From Antennarius striatus (Eukaryota; Chordata; Actinopteri; Lophiiformes; Antennariidae), in assembly GCF_040054535.1 (NCBI RefSeq), contig NC_090798.1:2050501-2114500 (forward strand): DNA of 64,000 nucleotides, in the 5' to 3' direction. Positions 23,853-52,800 of this stretch are shown here, piece by piece. Below the pieces are notes generated by a model that searched no databases, was not told the DNA's origin, and saw only the letters and a list, made by a program, of their open reading frames with translations. Positions within the stretch are counted from its first letter, which is position 1; the number at the start of each line of letters is the position of its first letter. Both the position numbers and the translations under genes were made by a program.

Positions 23853-25360
23853 AAAAATTAAAACACATCCGTAGAGTTCAAGAGATAGAGGATGAAGTGA
23901 TTATCGGCACTGGACATGTAATATCAACATCCAACCACAGGGTGGCGCTTTAGTCCACTCCATTTGACGCTCTTGCGGTCAGAGGCCGTCTTTGGACGAT
24001 CAAAAAAATGTTTCATGACTTTTGGAAATAGTGATTAATTTTCCTAAACCTCTCTCGACAATTGTTACCAAAATTTTGAAGTTGTTTATCAGAAAATCCC
24101 AAAGTCTGCTGGAAGACCTGTGAAAAGCTGCTGCAGCCAGAATATTTTAAAGAATGTATTTCTTCAGGAAAAAGTAGATAAAGTCTCTTAGCATGTATTC
24201 AGGTCTGCTCTCCTCTGATGATCTCCCACTTGTGTCAAATAGTGCATCTACAAACAAATGCTTTGTCCTCTACTGAGACACATACAGCAAAACTAGTGTC
24301 ACAGAATTAAAAATAAGATCACAGCCAGATTAACAGACACACTACAACCAGTTTCTAATAATTTAAGATGTTATTCATTCTGAAACAAACAATTTCTGTT
24401 TCCAGTCTTGGAAATATAACGATTTTCCACATTTTTCTCAATTCTCTCTTCAGATCCAATAATTTTTTTATTTTTTTTTAACTTTTGGTCCAGCAAAACA
24501 AGACAATTGAATATGTCATATTTAAACCGTGGGTAACTTGCATGACTAATTTTCAATATTTTCTGTACAAATTGTTTATCTTCTAATCCAGAAAGTAATT
24601 ATTAGACTGTTAATGGAAATAATCTTGCATGAAAGTGTTTGTGTGGTTTTATCTCTATATAAGATGGTGGAGAAAAGGAGTTCAGGAAGGTTTTTGTTCT
24701 TTTATTTTACTTCTTGAAGCCTTCAGAACATATGTGTGACGTAAGTGCCTTCCGTTACGCCTTCCTGCTTCCCATTCAACTTGAACCCAGTGTCGTTTCT
24801 GTCTACATTGTGGAATAAAACACACACATTCCACTGTGGAACATCCGTAAAAATCCTGTGTAACATCTGCTGCTTGTCATTATTCCAGTTCTGTATCCCA
24901 CAGGTGTATCTGACTGCAGTCCCATCGCTCTCACAGATCGCATGGAGCCGACAGGCATCAACACCTAGAAATTAATCGCCTGTCAGCTCCACTCAATTTG
25001 CATTTGTACATCCAGAACTAGTGCCATGACCCGGCTGCACCGTCGTCCCTCCATCATCCTCCAAAACCGTGACACATCGTCTGTGTGAACTGCTTTATAA
25101 CATGACTGAATAAATCAGCCTTAAAAGAAATGATTCCCTTCATAGTCGACCACACACTGCTGTTGTCGTGCAGATGAAATGGGTTTATTTGATGTTTGCT
25201 TGTGTGAAATATATATATATATATAGGTCAGAGTTTGTTTCTTCTAGTATAAAATAAAGTTTCTCATTAGGTTATTTTTACAAGAATGTAGCAGCTTGTT
25301 TGTTGAGCTCTGTTCCCTGTGTGTGATTTCTATTTTTAATCTGAAAAATGAATAAAAATG

Positions 25361-26268
25361 TGTGCATATTTGAGTTTATGTGCTTATTGTGGTTTATTCT
25401 ATAGGGCATTCATGTACTGTGTTTTATCTGTATACATTAAACATACATGAAACACTCTTGAACCTAATGATGCATTCAGAGACTGGAATCAACCCAGAGC
25501 TGTGAGAATAAATCTGTTTTTAATATTCAACAAGTGGATTGAAGACTCCCAACAATTAATCTGAACCTGCTGTTCAGTTTATGTTCCTGGGGAAGAACTG
25601 ATGGATGGATTAAAGAACTTCAACAAAAAAGAATCCTGAATCAATCTAATTGAAAAAGGTGTTGAAATCTATTTTTATTATCCATTTATTTATCCAGTTA
25701 AAATCTATTGATTCATGAAAGTTTCTATACTTTTAAAGCCCAATTTACATTTAAAAAAACACTTTTTTGCATTTTACTCACTAATCAAAAGGAAGTAAAA
25801 ACTCATTTTAAGTATTTATTAATCCAGAAGTGTTTCTGAAGTGTTATGAAAAAGTCGACTTTAGTAAGAAAATGCTTTAACTACATTTCCGAAGACGAAT
25901 ATTGTGATCACAAAACAAAAACTCAGCCTGGAAGTGACAAATAAATACTGGAAACAAACAGATTATAAGAAGAAAACAAACTGCAGCGTTTTAAAACACT
26001 GAAGACAAGTTTTTTTAAAAATGCCATTAAAATACAATTCTGGAGTTTTGTAACAAATATTAGTAAAATTGAATTTACATATAAATATGAATTACATTTT
26101 ACATTTGAAGTTGATGACGCAAACAGCGATCCGCGGGATACTTCAGGTCCTGTAGTTTGAGTCGGACATTAAAGTACTGCCGCAAGGAACACGCGGAATT
26201 GCAGTAACTTTATTTCTGACACAAGATTAACTTTTAAAGTTTATAAACAAGTTTTTATTGAGTCTGAT
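25361..26268. other. Intergenic, adissp to the small ORF
   Basis: AT-rich DNA with no gene recognised until about 26120. From there the sequence becomes CpG-bearing (GCGATCCGCGGG, CGCGGAATTG), as expected of a small promoter before the ORF at 26269. Confidence 0.4.
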
Positions 26269-26400
26269 ATGGAGCTGGGGAAGGCCCCGTTTGTAAGACA
26301 TGTGGAAGAGGTATTTTTTATTTTTATCGTTTCTCTTTTCTCTGTGTTAACAGCTTTTATTTCTCTGCGTGTGTATTTCGCTCAGAAGAACAACTTATAA
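26269..26400 (+). CDS. Putative 43-aa membrane microprotein or first exon (unrecognised)
   Basis: An ATG with a good context (G at -3, G at +4) opens a 43-codon frame. It has a short polar start (MELGKAPFVRHVEE), one hydrophobic stretch at residues about 15-33 (VFFIFIVSLFSVLTAFISL) and a basic tail (RVYFAQKNNL). This is the architecture of a single-pass small membrane protein. It begins about 140 bp after a small CpG-bearing block. Against it, GAG|GTATTT at 26311 could be a splice donor, with the hydrophobic part being read from T-rich intron. I do not recognise a family. Neighbours are adissp upstream and vax2 downstream, both on the same strand. Confidence 0.25.
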   Translation: MELGKAPFVRHVEEVFFIFIVSLFSVLTAFISLRVYFAQKNNL

Positions 26401-26944
26401 AATCGATTTAAACTTTTTAGTGAAAGAAAACCTTTTAGTTCATTTTAAATAGACATAACAATTGTTTCATGGTATTCGTTGCAGCAGTGATGGCGGTATT
26501 GATCGTTGTGAAAGAACATCTAAATTATTTACTTGCTGGTTACGTTTTATTCTGACCGTCACGTTGAAGAATATATTTATAATGTTCACTTAAAGATGTT
26601 AAAAATGACTATTGTCAGTTTGTTTTTCCGTGCTTATAAAATATATTTTGTGTTGCTTTAAATTGTCTAATTACATATGATTTAAATACTTAATATATAA
26701 ATTATCTTTCTTTTTATAAGTGAACTCATTCATTTTAAAGTTCCATGTTTGTTTTTGTCTTATTAGCCTCTTTATGGTCATTTTTATTACACTCAGATGA
26801 GATCGAGTTTCCTACAAGTAATGATTCGTTTTATTGTGGAGTCAATCAGGTTTATTCTAACTTCTAACTCGACTTCAGCCACTGACACTTTTTTTTTCAA
26901 GACGCGGGATTCCATCTGATGATGAAGATAAACTCCTGTCCGTC

Positions 26945-27006
26945 CCTCCTCCTCCTCCTCCTCCTCCTCCTCCTCCTCCTCCTCCTCCTCCTCCTCCTCC
27001 TCCTCT
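26945..27006. repeat. (TCC)n microsatellite
   Basis: About 20 uninterrupted TCC units form a polypyrimidine/polypurine mirror tract with H-DNA potential. Confidence 0.95.
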
Positions 27007-27599
27007 TCTCTTCAAAGTATGGAAGGATGTCCTTCAACACCTCCCAAGTAAATAAATAAGTAACTGAACAAACAAAAATTCTAGATTTGCTGCCTGTCTG
27101 AACATCATAAAACAGGCAGCAACTGCGTTAAAACTGACAGCCTGGTTGTTGTTTTTTGCAGAGCGCGTCGTTTGTTTTTAAAAAAAAACCCCTGAATCCA
27201 GTTTTAAATCTCTGCGTAAAATCACTTCCATCCAAGCGGCCAAATGTTTGTCATTCCTGCACAGCTTTGCGTGGATCTTGTGCGGGACGTGTGAACTCTG
27301 AGTGGCCCGGTGCCCTCCTATTGACCTCTGGGATTACAGTAATCTCTGTTGATTGATCTGATTGATCAGATTCATCTCCACGAGGCCGCAATCCAGCCGC
27401 ACACGGGAGTGGAGTGGGGTGGGGCAGTCGGTGCGCGTTGCAAATAAACATTTGCCCCGCGGCCTGTGGGCATTTAGAAGCGCGGGGAGGAGACGTGGGC
27501 TTTTATTTGTGGCTACAGGCATCAGTGTCAACAACACTGCGCCTCGATCTGCACTGATGTGGAGCAAACATGTGATTCAAGTTGAGTGGGTTTGAAATA

Positions 27600-27724
<125 letters not shown>

Positions 27725-27834
27725 AATCTGATTCAAATCAATATTTCTTTGTTTCAGAAACAGTTCTGTGTGATAAAAATCTGATTTTTGGAGTGTTTTA
27801 GTTGCATCAGTCAAGGAAGATACCACCCCTGTGC

Positions 27835-27982
<148 letters not shown>

Positions 27983-30163
27983 CAGCAGCAATCAGTCCCC
28001 TCTTGTCTTGCAGCAGAGTGTCTGATTGACAGCTTCTATTCATTCCCGGTGAGATTAGGCCAGCTGAAAGGAGTAACGACCCGCGGCTGTGAGCAGTAAT
28101 TACGGCCTCAGATGAGAAACATAAGGGGGAAAAAACCCCACAAGGAAAACTATAATTATATAAACCCGCTCAGAATCCTTTTTCTATTCTTTCTTCTTCT
28201 TTTTTTCTCCTCCTGTATGTGTTCCTAAAGATGTTTCACCTGTAAAAGAGGAAATTCCAACCCCGGTGTTCTTAATCTCTGGAATTATCTCACAATCACA
28301 ACAAACACAGGCGGCAGCGGCAACATGGAGAATATCTGTGGAGGCGGTGACTCACCTGCAGCCGCAGTTCTTTATTTATCTGCTGTTTTATTTGCTCTTT
28401 TAATCCTCATCCTCAAAAAGTATTTTTAATTTTATATTTACAATCTAATAAATAACACACACAGATTCAGTGTATGGCAGGTTTTTGGGGGTGCTAAAGC
28501 TGCTTTTGTTAAATGCCCCAATATGATTGGCTTTTTAAGGACCCCCACACTCTCTTAAAATCAGTGTTTCAAGATCCGAGTCTATTATATCAAGACAGCA
28601 TGGTGGACAAAATTAAAGGGACACCTGTTGAATCTGTTTGAATCGGATCCAGATGCGTAAATAGAGACTATATGTGTGTGTTTTGCTTTTTACTTCTTGC
28701 TGATGTCTTATTTTAGGTCTTATTTTAGGCTGTTACACACATTTAAATTTCTAGATCTCCTTAATACAAATGATAAATTTAATATATTGGAATGTAATCC
28801 ACGTTTTTGCTCTACACAATGTAAACAAACCTCTGAAACGGGATTTTAGGTGTCATATTTCCCATGCAGAAAGACGCACCTACAATATTTCATGAGATTT
28901 AAATCATAAATTATTTAATTGGCTCATATATCAGTAAAAATCAGCGCCTGGGATAAGATTTTCCAAACTGGAGGGACATCATTTAACTTTAACCTTTCCC
29001 CCAGTAGTTCGGAGGTGCCGCCTCTATACCGTGCGCCTTTGCGCAGAGTTCAGAGTTCATCCGTGAATCCAGAGGAAGTCATCGGAGTCTGCGATAAAAG
29101 TGGGGGGGGGGGAACCCGCTCTGCGCATCGTTTGCGTCTTTTCTGGATCGGAATAGCGGAATATTGCGCACAAAACCATCGTCTCAAGCCTCCGCGCCTG
29201 ATCCCCGATCTGCATACCGATCATCCTCTTGTCAAAAACGTGCCCTGACCCAACGGACCAATCGGCGACGACGTTGCGTGGACAGGATATGACGTGTGCG
29301 GTTCTTGCCTAGTAAAGTGCAACCGTGCCACCACAAACATAATCCCGCAACATCCCTCCTCTGTTGGTGGTGGAGGGCAGGGCGCATCAGATCCCATCCG
29401 GCTCGGGACGCGAATGTTTTGCGCTCTTCACCCAAATTACGCAAAGTGACAAGAGCGCTCCAGACTTTATTTGCGAGCAAATGTGACCCATTCACATTTC
29501 ACTGTTCCCCTCCTGCAGGGTTTCAACACAGACATCTTTTTCTTGTGGGTTCAAAAGCAGAAGACCCCCCTCTTTTTAATGGTGCAACCTCCACCCCCCT
29601 CCCTACCAGTCAATTCCAGGATTCGCAGACGCGGTCGATCCGTCCGGGGGTTGAAGTAACAGGCTGCAGCTGCTTTGGACGCACCGGGAGAAACTTTCCT
29701 CCCCCTGGCCCAGCGCACGGTGAAGTGTGACCGCGGCTGTGTGTGTGTCTGTGTGTGTGTGTGTCCGTCGTGCGCAGTGTGTGTTCGTGTTTCTTCCACA
29801 GTTCTGGTTGCCCCCCTTCCAGGCTGCACAATGCATTTCTTGTACACCTCTTGGCTGCTATAGCTAGATCAGGATCCCGAGATTAGTCGAATCCCTTCTC
29901 CTGTTGTCTCAGTTTGGACTCCGGGCCGCGCGTCATGACGCGACACCTGAAGCGCACGCCGGTCCGCGTTCAGGACCGCATGGCTCACTTGTAACTGGAT
30001 CTACTTTTTTTTTTATCCGAGGAAGAGAAGGGGGGCATGCTCTCCTCGTCTCTGGAGAACACTTGCAAAGAGGAGAAGAAAGTAAAAGGAAGAGGGTGAG
30101 CAGCAACAGCAGCAGCGACAGGAGGAAGGACGGACAGATCATCTCAGAGAGTCGAACCTGTAG

Positions 30164-46138
<15,975 letters not shown>

Positions 46139-46516
46139 GCGACGACTTCCTCTTTTTGAGGCCCTGAACTTGTCTCAAACTTTTTTTCCGTCAAACGTTC
46201 GCCGAGGAAAGCAACCTGGACAGATTAAAAAAATTTTTTTAGAAAAAATGACCAGGTCGCCTTTCTCTCCTCGCCATTTTACGCCACAAAACCGTGACAC
46301 ACTGACACAAAATGGTGATAAGGATGTGACGAAATAGACCCCGTCCCACGTGAAGAAAAAAAACAAAACAAAACAACCAACTTGTGAATTTTTTTGCTAA
46401 ATCGTCTCGTGTGTGTCTGTTGTGTGTGAACCCTGACAGATGTTTTTATCGCCGCTCTCTTCGCAGTGGTTTCAAGTGACTCTTCACTTCTTTTTTTTTA
46501 TGTCCAGTGAGTGTAC

Positions 46517-46519
<3 letters not shown>

Positions 46520-46561
<42 letters not shown>
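46520..46561. repeat. (GT)n microsatellite
   Basis: 21 GT units in the probable vax2 3' UTR. Confidence 0.95.
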
Positions 46562-46569
<8 letters not shown>

Positions 46570-49500
46570 TTCTTTCTCTATACAGGCCTTCATTCAATGT
46601 TCAGGTAAAAAAAAAATACACAAAAAAAACATACTTGACATGGACGGTTCAGGCCGGATCAGCATCTGAATGAAATGAAACAAGAGATTTTCAAACAGCA
46701 GTTTGTACACATTTTTTCGGGTAAATATTCCAGTTCAAGTGGCCATGTTTGATTTTTAGTTAATGTGCTTAAATCACTTAAAGAAACAGTGAAAAAAAAA
46801 AAAGAATAATATCAGTCTGTTTGGTGTCCGGCGGTAGTTTTTGTACAATTCTTTATTTGGTTGTGTTTGTGTATGAAATAACATGTAGGTAGGATCTGGA
46901 CAAATAATGCAAAAATCACATATCTGGATCCCACAGTTTGATGGAAAAAAAAAACACAAGAAGAAAGACAAAACCTCCAAAGGATTGATGGATCAATAAT
47001 GATGATGTCTGCATTAAGTTGAGGTCAGAAAGATTGATATTTAAACCTATAAAGGTCACGAAGGTTCAAGGGATAAGTTTCGAAAAAACAAGAGTTAAAC
47101 ATCGGATTTAGTGAATCCTAATTACAAAATTATTCGTCATTACAAAAAGAATGAACAACTTGAGGGTTGATTTAACCTTTTTGATCAAAAGTAATTGAAT
47201 TAAAAGAGCATGATCTGATCTAAAACATGACACTTTTGCTGTTTCTACCTGAAAAGGCCTCATCAGATTGAGAAGGTATTTTTCATTGCAGCCTTTTAGG
47301 ACTAATAGTGCAGTAAAAGCTGAGGAATCTGACGCTTTATGGTTTAACTGTCGCCTCCATTCATCGCAGGAATCTCTTTTGCATAAGCTGCAGTCTCACA
47401 CATGCTAATGATTATATTATAATAACTCTAAAGACACTTATTTTTTCTTTAAGTTGTTCTTTGTGTTTACTTCCTGTTTGTTTAGAGCGACCTCACCCTC
47501 AACCTGTCTTAAAAATGAAAATGACTTCCTTTGCTTTGCCCTTCAATGAAAGCACTTTATGTAGGTTGTCGAAAAAAACCTCCCAGCTTTCACAATTTCT
47601 AGTTAGTTCTTACAAAGTTGTTTTTGTAGAATTTAAAAGTGATTTCTGTCAGCTAAATTTTGAATCGATTGATTTGAACCGGAAATAATCCACTGTGAGA
47701 TGTGGTTTTTTTTGTGAATCTTGACAACATATTCATGCAGTGTAGGTGCTGCATTTTTCACCGTGAAGTGATTCGGGTTTCCTTTTTGGAAAAATCAATC
47801 TCAATCTAAGAGAATCTGGAACAGATTGCCCTTAATTTAAGCCAGTCAGATGGGTTCAAGTCCCTTTTTTTCTAATTCTGGTTCCTGCTGCTGTTCATTC
47901 CCTCCTCCCATCCTGCTAATGCATCCATTCCAGGTCTTTTCACATTTTGAACTCTAATACTCTTCATCCATCTCTTTTTCTCACATTCCCTGACATCGAT
48001 AATAAAAAAGAAATTAAAGAAAGACCCACCTAAGACATCAAATTAAAAAAAAACCCCTGCTCTGCCAGGCCGCGTCTGAAACATTCAAGCAGCTTTTCCA
48101 GCTGCAGATCCGTTTTCCTCGGCGAGTGCACCGAGAGGTTCTGACCTATTAAACTCCCCGTCTTGTCGGCTCGCTGGGCCTTTTTGCACCTGCGTAGCCG
48201 CGGCCGCTAGCAGGTGATTTGTTGTTGTTGTGTTCAGACCCCAGCGGCGCTGCAAACACCCCCTGTTATCCACTCACCAATCTTTGCAGCAGCGCACCTG
48301 CGCTGTTGTCGAACACTATTATTTTCTATAAGCACCATCCATAATTCATACAGCGCGGCATCAAATATTGAGCAGAGAGATGGAGCTGAGAGGTCAGGAG
48401 GCTCGCTTCTCCCTTTCGCTTACAAACAGGCCTTTGCTTCCCTTTTTTTCTCCCCCAAAAATGCTTTTGCAGCTGAAAATGTTGATTTTTTTTTGATTTT
48501 TTTGGTTTCAACTCTTCCTGCAACTCCCTCTCGCCCTGTCGTTTTTTTTCCTGCAACATGAGAAAAATATGATTTTGTAGTTTCATCTTTTTTCCTTTTT
48601 ATTTTCAGTTGCACACTTTTCTGTTTTCTTTTTTTTTTTTTTCCACCTCAAGCTGAGGGAAAGTGTCGCTTTTATTGTGCAATTTGTGACATCTTGCACT
48701 TGTTTTTCTGTTACCGCCACATCAGGGAAAATCAAGGGGCCTCCTTGTGGCCCCCCGATTACTCTGGTGGGGTGAAGTACTTTTTGAGATTTTCCTTTTT
48801 TATCTTAGAAAATGAACTGTTTCTGCTTGATTTACATTTTTTTCTTTATGCAGAGAAAGGTCCTGCAAAGGCCACAACTTGTTTTTTTGTTTTTTTTGTT
48901 TTTTTGTAAGCAGTAAATACTTAATGTCAAGCTAACGGGACCAGCTACTACTTATGTGGAAACAAACTGTACATATACATAAATTTATAAATGAATATAT
49001 ATGAATGGGTCTTTGCACAAGTTATCTCCACATCCGCTCCATGTGATTTTTAAACAGGAAAAAAACAAAACAAAAATACGCTGGATGATTTAGGAAAAAA
49101 AAAAAAGTCTTTATATATGCTTTACTTTTCTTTGTCTCATTAACATTTTGCACTTATTTAAAGAGGCTTACTTCTGTTTTCTGGGCTGTTAGAGCTGTTT
49201 TCACGCTCGGGCCAAGATATTGTACCATATGTACATGTATTTTTATTCATATGCATATAAATATATGTCTACGTAATTTGCCTGCTGTGTTGTTGTTTTT
49301 TTCATTCACACAAATCTGAGATGCGACCGTTTTTGACTTGATCGAGAAAAAAGTTGTTTGAGCTTTTGAAGCGCTGTAAAAGATGTGTGTGATATGAATC
49401 AGAAAGCTATTGGAGTAAACAGCTATTAGAGGGAGAAAATAGAGGGTTTTTTTTCTGCATGTAGCCACTCAACAAAAATTACGAACATGATTGACGTCTT

Positions 49501-49840
49501 GATGTCAGAGCGTTTTCTATTCATGAGAGGGTTTTCAGGCTTTTCTTTGATTGCTCTCAGCTTTATTAAAAACCTTGACGCCTTTGTCCTTCGCCTCAAT
49601 GTGGCAAAAAGAACGAAAAGCGGTGGGCATTTTTGCCTTTACAAGTTTTTCTGTGGCGGAATTGACTTTAAATACTTTGCTGCTTTTTTTTAATTTTTTT
49701 TTTTTAATTCTGTTTTGCATAGCGTTACACAAAGCTTGAAATTAATGTCTCCTTTGGGACATTAATTGGATGAAAATATGAGAATATGCTTCACACAAAT
49801 GTGGAATGACTCTTCTATTCTCCTTTTCTTGTCTGTGAGA

Positions 49841-49846
49841 AATAAA
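49841..49846 (+). terminator. vax2: Candidate distal poly(A) signal AATAAA of vax2
   Basis: A canonical hexamer 3.7 kb after the stop codon, followed by T-rich DNA. The assignment is by position. Confidence 0.35.
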
Positions 49847-49865
49847 TCTGATATTTTAATGCAAT

Positions 49866-52800
49866 GCAAGTATTTTATTCAAATGAAAAAAAAAATATTC
49901 AAAGATGGTAGGATTTTAGAGTGGACTAGATGAAATGACTTCATTTAGAAGTGATTAGAGTCTGTTCTACCGGATCCATCTGCACATCCCGGGGAAAAAA
50001 AAGACACGCAAATAGTTTTAAAGTAAAAAAATTTAAAATGTAAATATGCCAGATGTGAGTAAGAGCCCATTTGGACTAAAAGGTTCCAAAGTTGTCACTG
50101 TGACTTTTTCACTAATGACAGAAAGAAGAAGAGGGTAGAGTGGATGCTAATTCACCTGTAAAACATGATTTATCTTCATCCAGAATGCATCCAGTCCATC
50201 ACAAAGTAATGACAGCACTGCTGCCAAGTAACTAAATATATTTATAGAGTACTCCAATACAAGTTTGAGAGTCTGAACGCTAAAAGAGTTCCATTTTCTA
50301 CATTTTTAAGTGCAGTTCAATATCAGAATTTCATTCATGCATACAAAATGTAATCACTACATTAGTTTTTATGTATTTGTACCTTGTTATTTAGGAAAAC
50401 ATTATAGCTCCACCTTTATTAGCTGCAACAGCAAAGTTATTTCATCAATAAAAAATAATCTAATGATATTAATTGTTTGAAAACTGCAAAATACTGTACA
50501 TATATTTTGATGCCAAACATTTTTACATCTTCTTTGCAAAACTATCGCAAAACTATCACTAAAAAGTGTTAATAATCCTGTTGATCCGTGCGCCAGTTAC
50601 ACCACTTTGATGATTTCTTACCAAAACTCCACAAAATGACACGTCAGATGAAGAATAATCTTCAGAACAAGTCATGTGTAGGATTTAGCAAGCTGCAAAA
50701 GTAACACACTGCATATGTCCAGCATGTTAACCCAGACGTGAGCAAAGGGGGCACTTCTCCGGGACGGGACAATCGACCTGCAGGGGGCCAATTATAGTGA
50801 CTGACACCTTTATTTGAGCGAGGAAGAGGGGAGTGGACCAGCAGAAAGGGGACCAGATGGGTGGCCTGGTTCAGATGTGGGGAGGGGGGCCACTGGGACG
50901 GGGTGGGGGGCAGCAGAGGAAGGAGCTGCAGCGGTAAACAGCCTGAGGAGCAACAGAACCGGACTAATTGGGTTTTTATTGGTGTTTCTTTACGTCGTGA
51001 CGTCTCACCCTTAAAAACAGTAAAACAATTGGTTGATTTTTGCTTTAGCGACCTAAAAAAGGAAAATATTAATAAGAACTTACATGTTATTTACATTTCA
51101 ATCATTTTCTAGAATGGATTTAATGTTCGATAGTTTTATATGAAGGTTTCTGCAAAGGGACAAATCATTGGGTAAAATTCAAGCATTCAATTTATATCAA
51201 GATCAGTTAAAATAATAAAGCAGCACAGTTAACAATATTATATATGCTTATATTTCTAGTTTACTTGGTCTCAAACTTACTGACATGAAAATTACAATCT
51301 ATGAAAAACAAACTCCTTTCATTATAAAAAGAACAATTACAACATGAACAACTTTAAATCAACTTTTGGGAAAATAAAATCACATATTTTAGAATAGTAC
51401 AGTAGTACAGTATAATAGAATAAATAACAGCAAATATAAGAGTTTTTCCTGCTTCTTATGAAGAACATAGTCAGAGGCCTGTTTAATAAATAACCTGCTT
51501 CAAATATAGGAGTGTGTAATTCAGTCAGAGTGTGTAGTTATTTAGTTTAAAGAAAATAAAGTTATATTGATTTATACCCCCGATCAGATTAGTTTATATA
51601 GTGTTAAAAAAAAAGTGCTTCAAACAGTGGTTGTAGTACGAGCCTGTGGGGTAGGAGGCCGGGCGTTCTCCATCATGTGCTCCTCATGCTTCATGTTTAA
51701 AGTGAGCTGCAGATCAATTCCACATCAACACTCAGACGCTGTTTGTTGTGCATCAACAAATGAGCTCTCAGCTCCGCTCCGCTCTGTTTTTCTTTTAGCC
51801 GCCGCCGTACGTGTTTGTGTGTGACTCTGGACGCTCCACAGATCCTCAGGAATGCCCCACTGTCCTGCCACCCCCCACCTTTGCCCACACCCTCCATCAC
51901 CCCCCGCCTCTTTCCCCTTTTAAAGCAGCTCAGCGGCCCATCAGGGGGGCCCTTCCACTAATTAGGGTCACTAATTGGGGGTTTGCCAGGGCAGAGACCC
52001 CTCCACACCTGCACGGTCATGTGACGTTCACAGAGGTGCGTAGGGTCAGGGGTCGTGGAGTTGGAGGGGGGTTTCGATTAGTTTGACTGGACAGGCGGAG
52101 AGAGGGGCTAAAGGAAAAACGCTGAAGAGAACAAGATGTCGGAAAATAGTAACTGGGTTTTTATCTGCAATATTTTTGTATCTCAGTCTGAATTATTTTA
52201 TTTCTCTGATGAATTACAACAGAAAAATGATATATTTGGACAAATCTAGTTTACTGAGTTACTTGCTGTCTGCAACATAAAAATGAAAATGCACTAGTTT
52301 TTTGAAAAAATGGTCCAAACATAAATCTGTGTTCAGAGAAATATAGACAAGTTTTAAAAAGACACGTTCAGAAATTAGGGCGGGGACATGCTCCCATGTC
52401 AGAGGTTAATTGCCGGATGACCTTAAGGGCAGGAATCTCTCAGCGGAGGCTTCCAAGCTCTCGTGGACTAAATGATGTCCGCTTGTTTTGACACGATTCA
52501 CACAAGAACTGGAATTATAAGCTCACTGGAAAGATCCTCAGCTGCATTCCTGAGAATCAGAAATGAAAATGTCCAACGAGAGAAAAGAAGGCAATAACCT
52601 GTAAAAGTGAAAAAGATCAAAATCAGCGTATGAAAATGCTGAATTTTGTGGAAGAATCCCAGCTGGGAGTGTGTATGCTAACTAGCGTGCTCGCTAACTG
52701 TCTTTTGGGGACCTTTTACACATCAAGTTGGGAATTTAGCACCTTTATTCCACTTCTTGTTCGTATAAATGCTAAGAAAATAGAACAGGTCTGTCTCCCA

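Larger units (their letters stand above)
23549..25360 (+). other. adissp: 3' UTR of adissp and flank
   Basis: Non-coding sequence follows the stop codon. Candidate poly(A) signals are AATAAA near 25108, at 25253-25258 and at 25351-25356. The region includes a CTCF-like site (23699-23717), a strong hairpin (23801-23852) and an (AT)n run near 25208. No other gene was recognised. Confidence 0.45.
46139..49865 (+). other. vax2: 3' UTR of vax2 (probable extent)
   Basis: T-rich non-coding DNA follows the stop codon. It contains (GT)n at 46520-46561. A late AATAAA at 49841-49846 could end a 3.7-kb UTR. The AT-rich ATATAAATATATG stretches near 48960-49260 fit a long regulatory UTR. A shorter mRNA is possible. 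The balanced block 48060-48340 could be a separate regulatory element. Confidence 0.4.

Noticed and set aside
29296-29730. 144-codon open frame upstream of vax2
   Set aside because: GC-rich leader or promoter DNA with no domain, no similarity I recognise and overlapping frames on the other strand. It is probably open by base composition.
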